64,000 nucleotides of DNA from Cordia subcordata (GCA_028554755.1 JAPTOF010000010.1:13464501-13528500), one strand, 5' to 3'. Positions 35,841-47,563 are shown, numbered from the stretch's first letter. Translations and numbers: made by a program. Notes: generated from the letters alone by a model not told the origin.

Positions 35841-36619
35841 AAACATGACAACATTATTTAGATTGTGTTTATTTTTGTAAATAAAGTAACTATGTTTAAT
35901 TTTTTATATTTTATTTTCTTTTGAATAATTGTGATTTGTATTGTTTTGCAGCTTTTTTGACTATGTTAAAAGATGAATGTGCTATTACCACTTATTTGTA
36001 GTGTATGCTTCATGTTTTGATTGTGGATTTGTAAGTTACTCGTTATCTTGTAAACAATACCAACTCAATTGAACATTGAACATAGACAATTGTGAACATT
36101 ACAATGTGTTACATTAAAGGAGACATCATTTTAATACATTGCATACACAACAAATATTTTATGTTACATTAGAACTTTATCACAACTATGCCTATGCAAC
36201 GTTATTTGGATTATCAGGGCATCTTGGCGTGGTGTATCTTGGTTTATGACAAATTGAACATCATCTTTGTCCATCTCAGTCTGATCGATCCATCTCATTG
36301 CGTATGTGCCTATCTCCTGCTCGTCTTCTTTTTCTTTGTCGTAGCCATCCTGGGTTTGGTTGCAATTGCCATGATAGTACTAGTAGCCAATAGTCTTCGT
36401 GACCCAATGGTTGAAATGGGATGGAATATGTTTAGGTTTCCATCGTATATTCCTTAGGAATAAGATCCAATGCTTATTCATTCAAACCTCATGCCACTAC
36501 ATGTACATAGGAACATGGCAAGTGATAAGCTATCCACTTACTGTAAGTACATGTCCTCTTTGCATAATTGACCACATAGGTAGAAGTTATTTGGGTAAAT
36601 CTTGTGGGCAAACAACCAA

Positions 36620-38640
36620 CCTAGTACATACCAGTTAGGTAGTGAAACCCCAGCACATTAAGACAATGTAAATTTGTCTCCCACCTATCATGCAGTTCTT
36701 TGATTTGACTTAGGATTATAATCTCTTGCTTCACCAAGTGCATGGCAGGTATAAACCAATTGTAAAAATATTCTCGTAACTTCATAAAGTTGTGCGATAC
36801 TAAGACAGTGATGGGTAAGGTCCTTGTACCAACGAAAACACCATTAAAGCACTTGATGTTGTTTGTCGTCATCATATCTCAATGATAGCCTCCGTCATCA
36901 CACAATGTCCATGTAGAGTGATCAAGCTCTTTTAACAATTTGTATGCTTGTCTACCAACTCCGCTTGGTCTCTAGTCAACGTCTAAAATTTTCTACATTT
37001 CACATGTTTGCATACCTTGCATTCTTTGCCAACTATCCAACATAGATCTTTGATATTTTGGTTGTGGAACTTTTTTATCACCTTGCTCTAGATATGTCTC
37101 AAGCAAAAGCGATGCTTAATTTGTTATTTCCTATCCACTGAATTTTTTTCCATAGCTCAAGCTATGCCTCCATGTCTATCAGATATAATGCAAACATACT
37201 CCATACATTGAAGAAAATATTGACGAACCTATTGGCAGAACCATGGCCAGGTACGCATATTCTCAACATCGACTACTGCAAATGCCAACAACAAGATTTG
37301 GCTGATTGTATCTGTGGTTAAGGCAACAAGATCTCCACAAGTGTATATTATCGAGTTAAAGTACAGGTCGACAATGCTTCCATATTGTGCTATAGGGTCT
37401 AAATGCCTAGAACACTTGGTCGAATATTTGGTTGTGGGTTGTCGAACCCTCAACGATCGTTTACTTTACAACAGTTCCTGAATTCCTTGCCTTCACAGTA
37501 GAGAGAAATCATGGAAGCATCTAGTACGAGGTCTCCCAATCGTCGTTTGCGAATTCAGTGGCCTTATATCAACCATGCTATGCCTTCCTATAAGAAATGT
37601 CCACATTAAGGGTCTCCTTAACGTAGCTAGTATAAAACAAACCTCAAAATTAGGATTCTCAACTATAAAATACCCAACCATAAATCCAACAAAGGCAAAG
37701 GTATGATTTCTATAGCCATGCCTTCCTCTACAACTAAACAAATGTGCACATTGCAATACTTTGTTATCGCAAATTGACAATGAGTGGACTTTAGAATTCT
37801 ATGTAATCTCCAATTGCAAGCCACAACTCCATATTGGATCTCTCGACCCTGTATTCACGTTGTACAATTGCACCATCTTTATAACATCCAAATTAGACGA
37901 GAACACCATACCTTTGGCCAAATTCATCTGATTCGCATCCTAACCTGGACGAGTTAGTGGCTCGTACCTATTAGCCATATTAATGTTCTTATGTAGTAGT
38001 ATGGATAACTGTAGGGTCATCTTCCTCCAACATCGATCTTGCATTGAAACTCGATCCATCGTCAACATATTCGTTCTTAGGGTCGATATTTTTATTCAAG
38101 GCAACATCATCATCTAAGGCATAATCAGCGTACAGGCTCACATCATCGTCTTCTTCATCAGGTTATGACTGAAATGTGCCCATATTGAAGTCAAACCTCC
38201 CACGCAGGTTGCCTCTATGAGATGGGCCTCCTACATTAAACATGCCATGCGAAGACACATTTAATGTGGCAAACTCTGTCAAGTTCATTACAGTATTGAC
38301 CCTTGCCTCCTTGTAATAAGCTGGTTCAGCATTCAAGTGAGGGACAATGCCATCAATCGAGACATTACTAACTGGTTGGGGAATATACACATTATCGCTT
38401 TGTAAGCCAACAATTACATATGCAATGCACATGTTATCGTGATTGCACGCCATCAGAAACATATCCCCAAAATCTTCATTGTCATTAATTACGTTCATGC
38501 TAAAATATGGATATTGGGAGTTTACCACTTCGGATTGGAAACGATGAGAGAACTCAACTCTATTGATGCTATTATGAAATAGAAGCTTTTCATAAACACG
38601 AGATGAATTCGATTTACGATGTATCCCATGTTATTATGAC
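36620..38640 (-). pseudogene. Mutator-like transposase relic of the MULE
   Basis: Minus-strand segments: an acidic N-terminal region (38528-38163); a decayed DNA-binding part (37780-37493); the catalytic part with LLLAFAVVDVENMRTWPWFC (37300-37230) and YVCIISDRHGGI (about 37190), typical MULE signatures containing the second catalytic Asp; HRFCLRHI at about 37110; and MMTTNNIKCFNGVFVGTRTLP (36875-36810), matching the usual MTTNxxEcxNgvlkgaRxLPI block. The normal C-terminal zinc finger is not recognised. Stops and shifts separate the pieces. Confidence 0.82.
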
Positions 38641-39249
38641 TTTATGTACAGGCATGTTTGTCTCATAGTGGACACCATAAGGGCCATTGATTTGTTAGCC
38701 GCCATAATATAAAAGAATACCAATTGAATTTGAATTCATATTTTCATGACAGAGAGATTTTATAAAAATTTTGAGGGTTTGCGGGGGAACAAGGAAGAAA
38801 ATTGGAAGTAATGAATTATGGAGTTGTCGAATGAGTCGGGGAGGGAGAGGTAAGGTTTTATATCATTTTTTAATACATAAAATTTAGGTTTTAGAAACAG
38901 GTTTATTATGACTATTTTCTGACCCCAAAATCCCACAAAGTGACCAGGTGTAGAGAACATATTTGATTCTCTGAAAATGGGTTATAAAATCCATTTCGGG
39001 TTTTGAGAGTCCGAATTTATGGAATCTCACTACCACCATGTCTTTCTATTGTAGTGAATATTCAGTTCTCTGGGATCAGGTAGCGAAAAGCTAATTCGGG
39101 TTTTAATAAGTCTACTTTCATGTTTCAGGTTTTGGAAACCCATTTCAGGGAACAAGAACCCATTTCGGGTTATAGAAACCCGATTTTGGGAAATTACATT
39201 ACATGCTACCGATGTCATTTCAGCTGCCCCTAATTTTGGTCAATGAAAA

Positions 39250-39382
39250 CTCATTTTGTGTTTTTGTAACCTGATATTGGGTTTTGAAAACCTAAAAGTG
39301 CTTTTTTGAAAAACATTTGAAGACAACGCCATTTCTAAAAAAGTGTTGAAAAAGTATGCCATTTTTGGGAAAAAAAAAATCC
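39250..39382. repeat. Right terminal inverted repeat of the MULE
   Basis: Inverted match of 31621-31746. The sub-terminal zone at 38960-39250 is full of CATTTCGGGT / GAAACCCGA motifs like the left side. Confidence 0.82.
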
Positions 39383-40960
39383 ATACTATCCCCCTTACAT
39401 TTGTATGAACTAATGCAAGCAACTCTGAAGCTCTGTCTTCAGTTTCCTAAAATGGAGATTTGGCCATTTTCCCTTTTAGGGCAAGATTCATAAGTTGAAT
39501 ATGATTCTTAATCTAAATAACCATCTTTATGCAACTTGTTAATTAATTTTTTCATTAATATGACTTAGCCTACAATGCCATAAATAAGATCTATTATCCT
39601 AGTGTTCTCTTTTCCTCTTGAGGTTAACAACTTATTTAAACATATTTCATATTAGGTAAGACATGAATACTATTTTGGAGATATTCATTCACAAACGAAT
39701 CATCATTATGATTAAGTGAATTGAAAAACCCTTATCCATTCAAGATAGAATAGAAGTGATGTTCATAGCAATCTGAGGGTTAAAAATAATTCTCCAACAT
39801 TAGTATTTCGCCCATAGACAACTACAAGAGAGTTACATCCTGTAGCTAGAACTACAACATTTGCAAAATCTCCAACTTATAAGATGACTACTCTTTTCCT
39901 CAATCTTCTACTTATGTGTAGTATTTGCACTGTGCTGTAAATACTAGATCTACTAGTATCTTTTATCCATGCAGAGAAATCAGAAACGACTAAAGTAATC
40001 ATATTAATGTTTGTAAGGTCTTATCTCCTTTCTTTTCCTTTAAAGATGCAAGGTGCTTTCTTGCAGTTTCCTTTTCCAATAACCCTTCCTCTTATAAATG
40101 GTGATATTCATCTCCTGATTAGTTGGATTTTTCTTGTTTGCCCTTAGATTTGATTGCACCTCCTTTAGACCCATTAATTTTGTCCTTTTTCTTCTTCTTT
40201 CAAATGTCACCTTTTCCTTCTTTGAAGAAGAACCAAGTATCATGACCAAAGCTTTCCTTCCTTATTATAGCTTTTCCCCAAACTATAGTTTAGGAAGTTG
40301 AACATTTAGTTTATTCATATTAAATTCATTACGAACGGTGCGAAATCTTCGAAAGAGATTGTAGGATTAAATATTGTTTGAGTTCCTTGTTTATCTCAAT
40401 TTCAAGCTTCTTAAGCTCTTCAATGAGGTTGATCATTTAGAACATGATCATTAACGGAGAACCAAGAGACATTTTCATGCCAAACAAAGTACTGGATAGT
40501 TAGTATCTAGCAACTTTACTTTATTCACCATATCATCATTAAGGTGTGAAACAATTTTAGGAGGATTCTTATTGAAGCTCATAATTCATAGAGACCAGCA
40601 TGATACATTTAACTTAGAGGATTTTACCCAAATGCTTCTAGCAAGCCTTTGTTGCTTCCTAATCTTCAGTATCAAGAGCATCGAGAATAGGCTTGTCTAA
40701 TATGTGAATAAGCTTTTCATGGGTGAGAAAAATTCTCAAATTTCTAATCCAATTAGCATAATTGCTCCATTTAGTTTGTTGGCATTAAGTATGTACCGCA
40801 GTTTAAAAAAATAACCATCACAATAAAAGGAATGCTAAATTATTACAAGGATAATATTTTTGAAATTTCTTTTAAGTCTATGATGTTTAATATAATGTCT
40901 TCCCGCTAATTTTTAGAACCATTCATCCCTCAAAATAATTTGAGAAAATTTATACTAAAA
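39383..40960 (-). pseudogene. Copia relic C, gag, protease and proximal integrase (right of the MULE)
   Basis: Minus-strand, heavily broken. Near 40090 a decayed zinc knuckle (YKRKGYWKRKLQE), then a protease region (STVQILHISRRLRKRV, LATGCNSLVVVYG around 39930-39800), then pre-integrase and integrase start (LALKGKWPNLHF around 39490, ALVHTNVRGIV at 39420-39390). Gag-like helical segments extend to about 40900. The integrase continues at 31620 across the MULE. Clade not assigned. Confidence 0.72.
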
Positions 40961-41051
40961 TTTGAAGTTGGATCCCATAACAATATAGACAAGTCCCCAG
41001 GTTGTCAGGTTGTTCCTTAAATATATTTCAAGGATAGGTATTTTATCAATT

Positions 41052-41056
41052 ACGTC
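41052..41056. repeat. Target-site duplication ACGTC, left copy
   Basis: ACGTC directly before the LTR start TGTTGGG at 41057; identical ACGTC follows the right LTR at 42871-42875. Confidence 0.93.
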
Positions 41057-41557
41057 TGTTGGGTTATGGCTCAAAGTCCAAGCCCATACAAATTAGGAAA
41101 GAGTTTTAAAGAGAATTAAAATTCTAGTTATGGTAAGAGTCTTAGTTATGGTAGGATTGATAAATGAGGAAATCCTTTGTCTTCGAGGACAAGGAAATCT
41201 CCTCTATAAATAGGACTCTTGTATTAGTTGTTTAAGGTGTGCCTTAGGAGTGTGCCTTAGGGCCACACCCCATGGGGTGTGGGTGAGAGAGAGAGCCTGA
41301 GAGCATCGAAAGTGTCTTATATTCGTTCTAGTCCTGTTGAGGATAGAACCATTATAAGAACTCTGTGGGGAGGGTTTAGACTTTTCTTTCCGTGCAAAAA
41401 GTCATCACCTGAGTTGTAATACTTTTGTCTATTAGTGGAGTTTTTCGTGGACGTAGGCAGAGGGCCGAACCTCATTTAATTGTGCGTATTCTTTTCTCGT
41501 TACTCGTGGTTTAATTTCGCTGTGTGAGTGTGTGTTATGTTTCCTAATTTCCTAACA
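41057..41557 (+). repeat. Left LTR (501 bp)
   Basis: Contains TATAAATA at 41205-41212 and GTGTGCCTTAGG repeats. About 38 bp around the TATA box have no counterpart in the right LTR. Confidence 0.92.
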
Positions 41558-41559
41558 AG

Positions 41560-41572
41560 TGGTATCAGAGCC
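41560..41572 (+). promoter_or_regulatory. Primer-binding site (initiator Met-tRNA)
   Basis: TGGTATCAGAGCC, two bases after the left LTR end; exact complement type used by most plant LTR elements. Confidence 0.93.
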
Positions 41573-42391
41573 TAGTTGGAGGGAGGACACTGGTTTGCAC
41601 GAAAAACGAAAAAAGAAACGCCTAAGAGGAGTAAAAAATAATTCGCTGATCTGCTTGTCACGTTTGGAGGCCTTCCCGGAGTCTAATCGACGATCCGTTT
41701 GTTGCTTGTTTTCGTCTCGGAGAGGAGAGTAAGCTGCTAAAATTTTGTGACGATCTGACGGTCGAATTGTGAGATACAAGTAGGTCAAATTTTGTGAGTT
41801 TGTGGTCAAACAGTCAAATAGAAGGTTTGACCAGCGTTGACTGAGGGTCTCCCACCGTTTTTCGACGTCCTGAGTTCGTTTTTTGAGGTCCGTTTTGCCA
41901 AATTTCTTGATGTATCATGGGTGAGCCTTGAAATTGGGTAAAACAATGAAATGGTGATGAAATTATGCGAAAGTCTTTGAAGCATTGTGCGAGCAAACAC
42001 ATTTAGCCGACTAGTGAACAAACTTCTAGAGGAGAGAAGTTTGGATGAGTAAACTAGTTGAAGAAGGTTCAATTCGAGGGAGGAGTCACGCGAAGAGAGT
42101 CTACGTAACTGAACGATTAGAGTCCTGGCCAGATGACTGGTAAGGAATACTACTGTTAGAAAGAAGACCACGTCCAGGATGTCTAGTGTCGAGGGAGGAC
42201 ACAAACAACCTTGAGAGGTCGAGGTTAGACGGCACGAAGAGGGATGTTGGGGATGACTCTGAAAACCTGCTAGGATGTTTTGGTAGCTGTTGCCATGAAG
42301 AGTTTTGTCGAGCGAAGGCTCCAGCGTGAAGACTGTGAAGAGGTTCCAGTTGCGGCAAAAAAGCTTCAGACTTTTCGCAAAGGGAGGAATT

Positions 42392-42870
42392 TGTTGGGTT
42401 ATGGCTCAAAGTCCAAGCCCATACAAATTAGGAAAGAGTTTTAATGAGAATTAAAATTCTAGTTATGGCAAGAGTCTTAGTTATGGTAGGATTGATAAAT
42501 GATGAAATAGGACTCTTGTATTAGTTATTTAAGGTGTGCCTTAGGAGTGTGCCTTAGGGCCACACTCCATGGGGTGTGGATGAGAGAGAGAGCCTGAGAG
42601 CATCGAGAGTGTCTTATATTCGTTCTAGTCTTGTTAAAGATAGAACCATTGTAAGAAATCTGTGGAGAGGGTTTAGACTTTTCTGTCCGTGCAAAAAGTC
42701 ATCACCCGAGTTGTAATCCCATTATTATTGAATAGTGGAAATTATCCCAGAGGGGATCGTAGACGTAAGCAGAGGGCCGAACCACGTTTAATAGCATGTA
42801 TTCTTTTATCGTTACATATGCTTTAATTTTGCTGCGTAAGTATGTGTTATGCGTCCTAATTTTCCTAACA
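42392..42870 (+). repeat. Right LTR (479 bp)
   Basis: Aligns with the left LTR but lacks the CTTTGTCTTCGAGGACAAGG...TATAAATA block and differs near CCATTATTATTGAATAGTGG. Ends CCTAACA, followed by the ACGTC duplication. Confidence 0.92.
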
Positions 42871-42875
42871 ACGTC

Positions 42876-43940
42876 TTTATATAACTCCTAATGATTTAGC
42901 CTTTATAATCTCACAGTGTCTTGGTTGTTAGGCCACTCATATGCATTTAGTTAAGTTAAACCACCAACTTAATAAGCAATTTGTATTTTTTTTGACCAAC
43001 TCCCTGCAGTCCAGACACAAGGCCATCACGAACAAATCTCTTATTGGCATCAAATGCAATAGGTGATATTATTTGTTTCTTTGAAATGATGAGTCTCCTA
43101 TTTGTCAAGCCATTTCTCATTATTTCTTAAAACAAATACATTATTTCCTATCTTGATGGAAATACTAAGGAAGAATATTGTATATTATTTTTATCTATTT
43201 ACAAATTTATTATTATAGTAAAAGAAATCATTAGTTGTTATTAATCATATAAATAACTAAATAGGTCTTATTGAACTGCATGTATGGAAATTAGGTCGAG
43301 ATTTCTATATGCTTTTAACATAATTCATTACATCATAAGCATAACAATTATATAAAGCATTAAAAAATAAATGACAATGGCTATCGATCTCGGTAACACT
43401 AATATAATTCACTTGAGCCTCAAAATGAATCACAAGATCCAACCTAAAAATGGATGAAGTAGTTGAGAAAAACTCAACAAAATTCTCTTCCTTCTTCTTT
43501 TCTGTGATAGGCTGCAGTTAATCTTCTTGTTTTGAAATCTTCATTGAATTACATGTAAAAACCTAATCTCTGTTATCTATACATTACATCTTGATAAAAC
43601 AGAAATCCTTAAAATTGGAGGGGAATGGAGTACACATAGAGGGACATAGAATTTACATAAGAGAATGCAGAAAAAGGCGAGGTACAAAGGCCCATTTACT
43701 GAAAAGATAAGGAAAAGAAATCATACACCTATTCATCATCCATTTATAATCACATTGGTCTCAAGAACCATAACCATTCCATGAATAGCATATATCCAAC
43801 TCAATAAAACATAAATTCAAACAATATATCATGTTGAGAATCCATTATTTTTTGGTTTAATTTGATATTTCAAGCCTTATTAATCATATCAATAAGCTTA
43901 TTTATTATTGCAAGAATAAAAATTATAAATGTACATGTTA
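42876..43940. other. Probable LTR/leader sequence of an old copia element, no gene
   Basis: Continues the sequence interrupted by the TRIM/LARD-like insertion (CAACTCCCTGCAGTCCAG, AAATGCAATAGGTGATATTA). No coding similarity. Probably the upstream non-coding part of copia relic C, but LTR edges were not identified. Confidence 0.35.
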
Positions 43941-43944
43941 AAAT

Positions 43945-44165
43945 AATCCCTAAACTTTTTAGTATTTGTAAACTAGTCCTTGATTTTTTAGTATTTGCAA
44001 ATCAACCCTTAAACTTTTCAATAATTGTAATTTGACCATTGAATATTTCAGTATTTTCAATTTGACCCTTAAATTTGCAAATTAACCCCTAAAATTTTTA
44101 TATTGACCCTGAACTTTTCAATATTTTTAAATTAACCCCTAAACTTTTTATTATTTACAAATTTA
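43945..44165. repeat. Degenerate minisatellite, about 34-bp unit, about six copies
   Basis: Successive units of the form CCCTAAACTTTT-A-TATTTGCAAATTAA. Each copy is diverged, with the invariant parts CCC(t)TAAA(c)TTTT and a following (t)ATTTNCAAATT. Confidence 0.75.
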
Positions 44166-44350
44166 TTGCTAATATTTTACAAAAATTCCAAAATAGCATT
44201 AGAATTTTTTTTCAAAGAACCCCTTCTTTGAAGCTTCAAATTTCCCTTTTTCCTAGAAAAGAGGTAAAATAAGGAAAAATAAAATAAATTTGTAAATACG
44301 TTTTCCTTAAAGGGACTACAAAACTGAAACTAATTTTTCAACTAGATCTA

Positions 44351-44610
44351 TATTTATGTTTCATAAACATAAATAGAAATATAATCATAAAATCTTTGTG
44401 TTCCATAAATATTGTGAATGTCAAATCATGTAATTCTATTTATGTTTCATAAACATAATTATAAATTAAAGTACATAAAATAATTAAATTAGTTTTACAT
44501 TCCATAAACATAAAGATAAATATAAATTAACATATACGTATTCATGTTTCATAAACATGAATCAAAACAAACCCTTTAATCTATTAAATTAATTTCATGT
44601 TTCATAAACA
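44351..44610. repeat. Five spaced copies of a 15-bp palindrome
   Basis: ATGTTTCATAAACAT or a close variant is centred near 44363, 44448, 44503, 44551 and 44601; the first is part of a 25-bp near-perfect palindrome (44351-44375). Spacing is irregular (about 50-85 bp). Located in the AT-rich zone that may be an old copia LTR. Confidence 0.85.
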
Positions 44611-44619
44611 AAAATTAAA

Positions 44620-45230
44620 GTAATTAAACTATTTATCATATATAAGCATATCAAACATGGATTCTTGCAATGTACTTATAACGCAAAAATTAACTTATAC
44701 CATCGTAAGAGTCGTTTACGGCCTAGTTACAATGAAAAGATAATGTACGGAATCCATAAGCGATCTATTTATATTATAGATATACTAACAAATTAGTGTG
44801 AAGAATACCTTTTGAAGCGTGCTTTAACTAGAATGTATATCTTCCAATAATGTGAATGCTTTATACGTATACACACGGGGAACAAACGAATTATAGTAGA
44901 GAGTACTCTTACTTAAGAGATAATATATGTATAATAGGTTTCTACTTATAGGCTTTAGTCTAAGCAAATGTAGACAGCCTCACTAATGGTTCAAGTTTCC
45001 TAAACTATATTTAACTCATCTGTTACCAAATAGGTAACTTTTCTAAAATTGATTCAAGCAACTTTATTAATGATACTCAATGGACTTGCTTGTTCCTAAA
45101 TAAGCACCCACTAGACTTGGGCCATGATAGACTAATAGGTATAAAACCAACAAAAAGGACCAGTATGGCATAGCGACAAGGTGACCAATGAGCTGTGTGT
45201 ATCCATCATCATTTTACGCCAAGATCCATT
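44620..45230. other. Intergenic, no gene recognised
   Basis: No coding similarity, repeats or transposon ends supported. Confidence 0.4.
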
Positions 45231-46335
45231 GGGCCTGTTTGGCATTGCTGTTGAAATCTGTTGTTGTTGTTATGGTTGCGGTTAAGAAAAGTTGTTTTAC
45301 TGTTTAGTAGAAACATATAAAATTGCTGTGAAATAAAAAAGTAGTTAGTAATATGTTTGGATAAAATTACTATATGATAAAGGAAAAAAAAAAGTAGTTG
45401 ATAAAATGGTTTTCTTAAAATTTTTTGTAATTTTTATTTTTAAAATTTTCAATTCTTAATATTTTTAATTTTTAACTTTTAATTTTTTAGTTTTTAATTT
45501 TTTATTTTTTATATTTTTCTTTTTATTTTTTTCTTTTTATTTGTACAATTTTTACTTTTTAAAATTTTAATTTAAAATTTAAAATTTTATTTAAGTAATA
45601 TGCTTAATCTTTAATTATAAAAAATATATTGTAATTATTGTAGTTAACAAAGAGTATAATATGAATTTGCTATTTAGAAAATGCATGTCGTTTAGGAATA
45701 AACACTTTGCCTAATTCTTTTGAATCCCAGCCTAGATTTTTCCCACTAACTAATGAGATTACGACCACTGACAACTTGATTGACGAACATGGCTTATGCA
45801 TCGCTAATGTAGCGGCTTGTTGACCATTTGACAAACTCTCGCCATCCATTTCAAATAGGATTTGTCCCATGGATACACGAGCAACCCAACCCATAGGATT
45901 TCCTTTTCCTCTTCCCATACTTCTGTAGGTTTCCTAGTAATGGGGAGATCTGTGAGAACTCTTACCCATATCTTACCATTTCTTCGGAATTGTCCCCTCA
46001 TAGCACAATGGAAGTGTCCAATTATAGCTTGACGCACTGCGGAGTCAGGTCAGCTGTGGATATAGATTAGGCTATAAGTAACAGAGTCAACAACTATGGA
46101 CCGAGACTATACTAAGGAACAAGGAAGCTTGACTGAGCAAAGAAGTCAAGGAACGAAGTTGTTTCTCTAATAGCACCTTTTTTGGGAAAAAAAAAATAGC
46201 ACAGTTGATGCTTTTCAAAAGTCTGTTTTGGATATTTCAAAACTTAGCTTTATCTATAACTAAACACCTCATGAACCTACTTTTTTGTTAAACCAACATT
46301 TTTTTGTAGTTAAACTACAATCCTGAACAAACTCT
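45231..46335. mobile_element. Possible hAT-like MITE pair of ends enclosing a mitochondrial fragment
   Basis: The left end GGGCCTGTTTGGCATTGCTGTT and the reverse complement of the right end (AGAGTTTGTTCAGGATTGTAG) are loosely alike, as in hAT-type MITEs. An A/T low-complexity stretch (45410-45600) follows the left end. The rpl16 copy lies between. The termini are too diverged for a firm call. Confidence 0.3.
45672..46045 (-). pseudogene. rpl16: Nuclear copy of mitochondrial rpl16 (ribosomal protein L16), 3' part
   Basis: The minus strand encodes AIIGHFHCAMRGQFRRNGKI and WVRVLTDLPITRKPTEV, then in another frame MGRGKGNPMGWVARVSMGQI, LFEMDGESLSNGQQAATLA and HKPCSS. This is the C-terminal half of plant mitochondrial ribosomal protein L16. 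A short deletion at the EV/MGRGKG boundary (about 45918) shifts the frame, and further base changes remove the normal stop. The DNA continues past the gene end into what looks like its mitochondrial 3' flank (to about 45672). Conclusion: a NUMT, not a functional transferred gene, since there is no start, transit peptide or intact frame. Confidence 0.88.
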
Positions 46336-46410
46336 AAATAAGTAGAAATCAAGGATGCCACCAACCAGCTTGTAACTGATCCATTCTGTCCAAATAATAT
46401 TCTCATTATT

Positions 46411-47064
46411 AAGAGCCAGTTTGGTTTTTCATTTTGGAGAGTTAAACTAACTTTTAGAATTTAAAAGTCCGTTTAAACAAAACAAGCGTATTTGATTTTA
46501 AATTCCAAAAGTTGGTTTTGATTAAAAGTCAACTAAAATTTGAAGCTAAACAGAGAAGTTAAAATTTTTAACTTATCCATTTTTCCAATGGTGTTTTAAA
46601 TATATTTTTTGGACAAAAATATCCTTTTTAATTTTCATTATGCCAATAGCCACCCCACTTTTTCCTATCCCTATTTTATTTAATTTGGCATTCTTAGTTT
46701 CTCATCAGATTGTAATGATCTATGGTTTTATTTTTGCTAAAATATTTTGTTTTTATTTTAATATTTTGAATTATAACTATAATTTTATAAAGAGTTTTTT
46801 CAAACAAATAAAAATATGAATAAAATGGTATGTTATAGAAAGCAAACAATATTAGTTCAAAATATCCATTTCAGTAACTTATGCAAGGAACAGTTATTTC
46901 TAAATATAAAACCAAATACCATATCATTTGGTAAAAGTTCATTTCACATAGAAATAGCCAAATACGTTTATGTTTTCACCAAAAGTCCATTTGACTAAAA
47001 GTTCATTTTAAAAAAGGCTTTTTCATAAAACTAAAATTTTCAACTGAATGCCAAACTCACTCTA
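46411..47064. mobile_element. hAT-like MITE, about 650 bp
   Basis: The left end GAGCCAGTTTGGTTTTTCATTTT and the inverted right end GAGTGAGTTTGGCATTCAGTTG form imperfect TIRs. The interior is AT-rich without coding capacity. Target duplication not clear. Confidence 0.5.
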
Positions 47065-47528
47065 AGGTGATTGGTATGCTGGAGTGGGCTAGGAATGGAA
47101 TGGCATTCCTAGCTCTTCCTTAAATCCCATGCTTGGTGTGAAGTAATGGCTGAAGGAATCTGATTCCCATGGGAATCCCATTTCCATAAATATGGGAATA
47201 GCCATTACTGACAAAACCCATGGGTATGGCTTATTGCCATGTTCGTGGGAATGAGATTTTTCGTCAAAACTCTAAAATAATCTTTCAAATATTAACATTT
47301 AACGTTAAAATAAAAAATAAAATAAAGGTAAATTTAGAAATAAAAATAAAAATTTTTAAAATATAAAATAAAAATAGAAAAATAAAAAATGTAAAAATTA
47401 AAAATAGATTACAGAAATAAAAGTAAAAATATAAGAAAGATGATACTAAAAATAAAAATAAAAAGTTTACCAGATTATATATTCATATATATACACATAT
47501 ATTATCATCATTTTTATGTTTATTTAAG

Positions 47529-47531
<3 letters not shown>

Positions 47532-47559
<28 letters not shown>
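47532..47559. repeat. (AT)n microsatellite
   Basis: Pure TA repeat directly left of the nested MITE. Confidence 0.9.
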
Positions 47560-47563
47560 GTAT

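Larger units (their letters stand above)
31621..39382. mobile_element. MULE carrying transposase and PMD pseudogenes, 7.76 kb, with TIRs
   Basis: The left end (from 31621, GGATTTTTTTT...) and the reverse complement of the right end (to 39382) are similar over about 130 bp, sharing in order ATGGCATTGT-like, CGCTTTTCAAAAA-like and GGTTACAAAAACA blocks. Inside are a minus-strand Mutator-like transposase (38.6-36.6 kb) and a convergent plus-strand PMD gene (33.3-35.8 kb). Both flanks are halves of one copia integrase, giving independent support for the boundaries. A perfect 9-bp target duplication is not visible. All coding parts have stops, so it is non-autonomous now. Confidence 0.85.
41057..42870 (+). 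mobile_element. Non-autonomous LTR retrotransposon (TRIM/LARD-like), 1.81 kb, with perfect TSD
   Basis: Two direct LTRs (41057-41557 and 42392-42870, both TGTTGGGTTATGG...CCTAACA) enclose 834 bp with a primer-binding site TGGTATCAGAGCC right after the left LTR and a purine tract AAAGGGAGGAATT before the right LTR. The interior encodes nothing recognisable: the open frames present on the minus strand have no domain similarity. Flanked by ACGTC on both sides. It interrupts sequence that otherwise reads continuously from about 40900 into 42880-43400. Confidence 0.93.

Noticed and set aside
41052..41056. Idea that 41057-42870 is two tandem gene copies
   Set aside because: TG...CA ends, a primer-binding site, a purine tract and a perfect 5-bp target duplication show two LTRs of one retroelement.
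41806..42409. Two overlapping minus-strand frames of about 100-130 codons
   Set aside because: They lie in the non-coding interior of an LTR element oriented the other way and show no domain or composition of a real protein.
45670..46037. A functional nuclear rpl16 gene transferred from mitochondria
   Set aside because: No start codon, transit peptide or intact frame; a short deletion splits the reading frame and the mitochondrial 3' flank is still attached.
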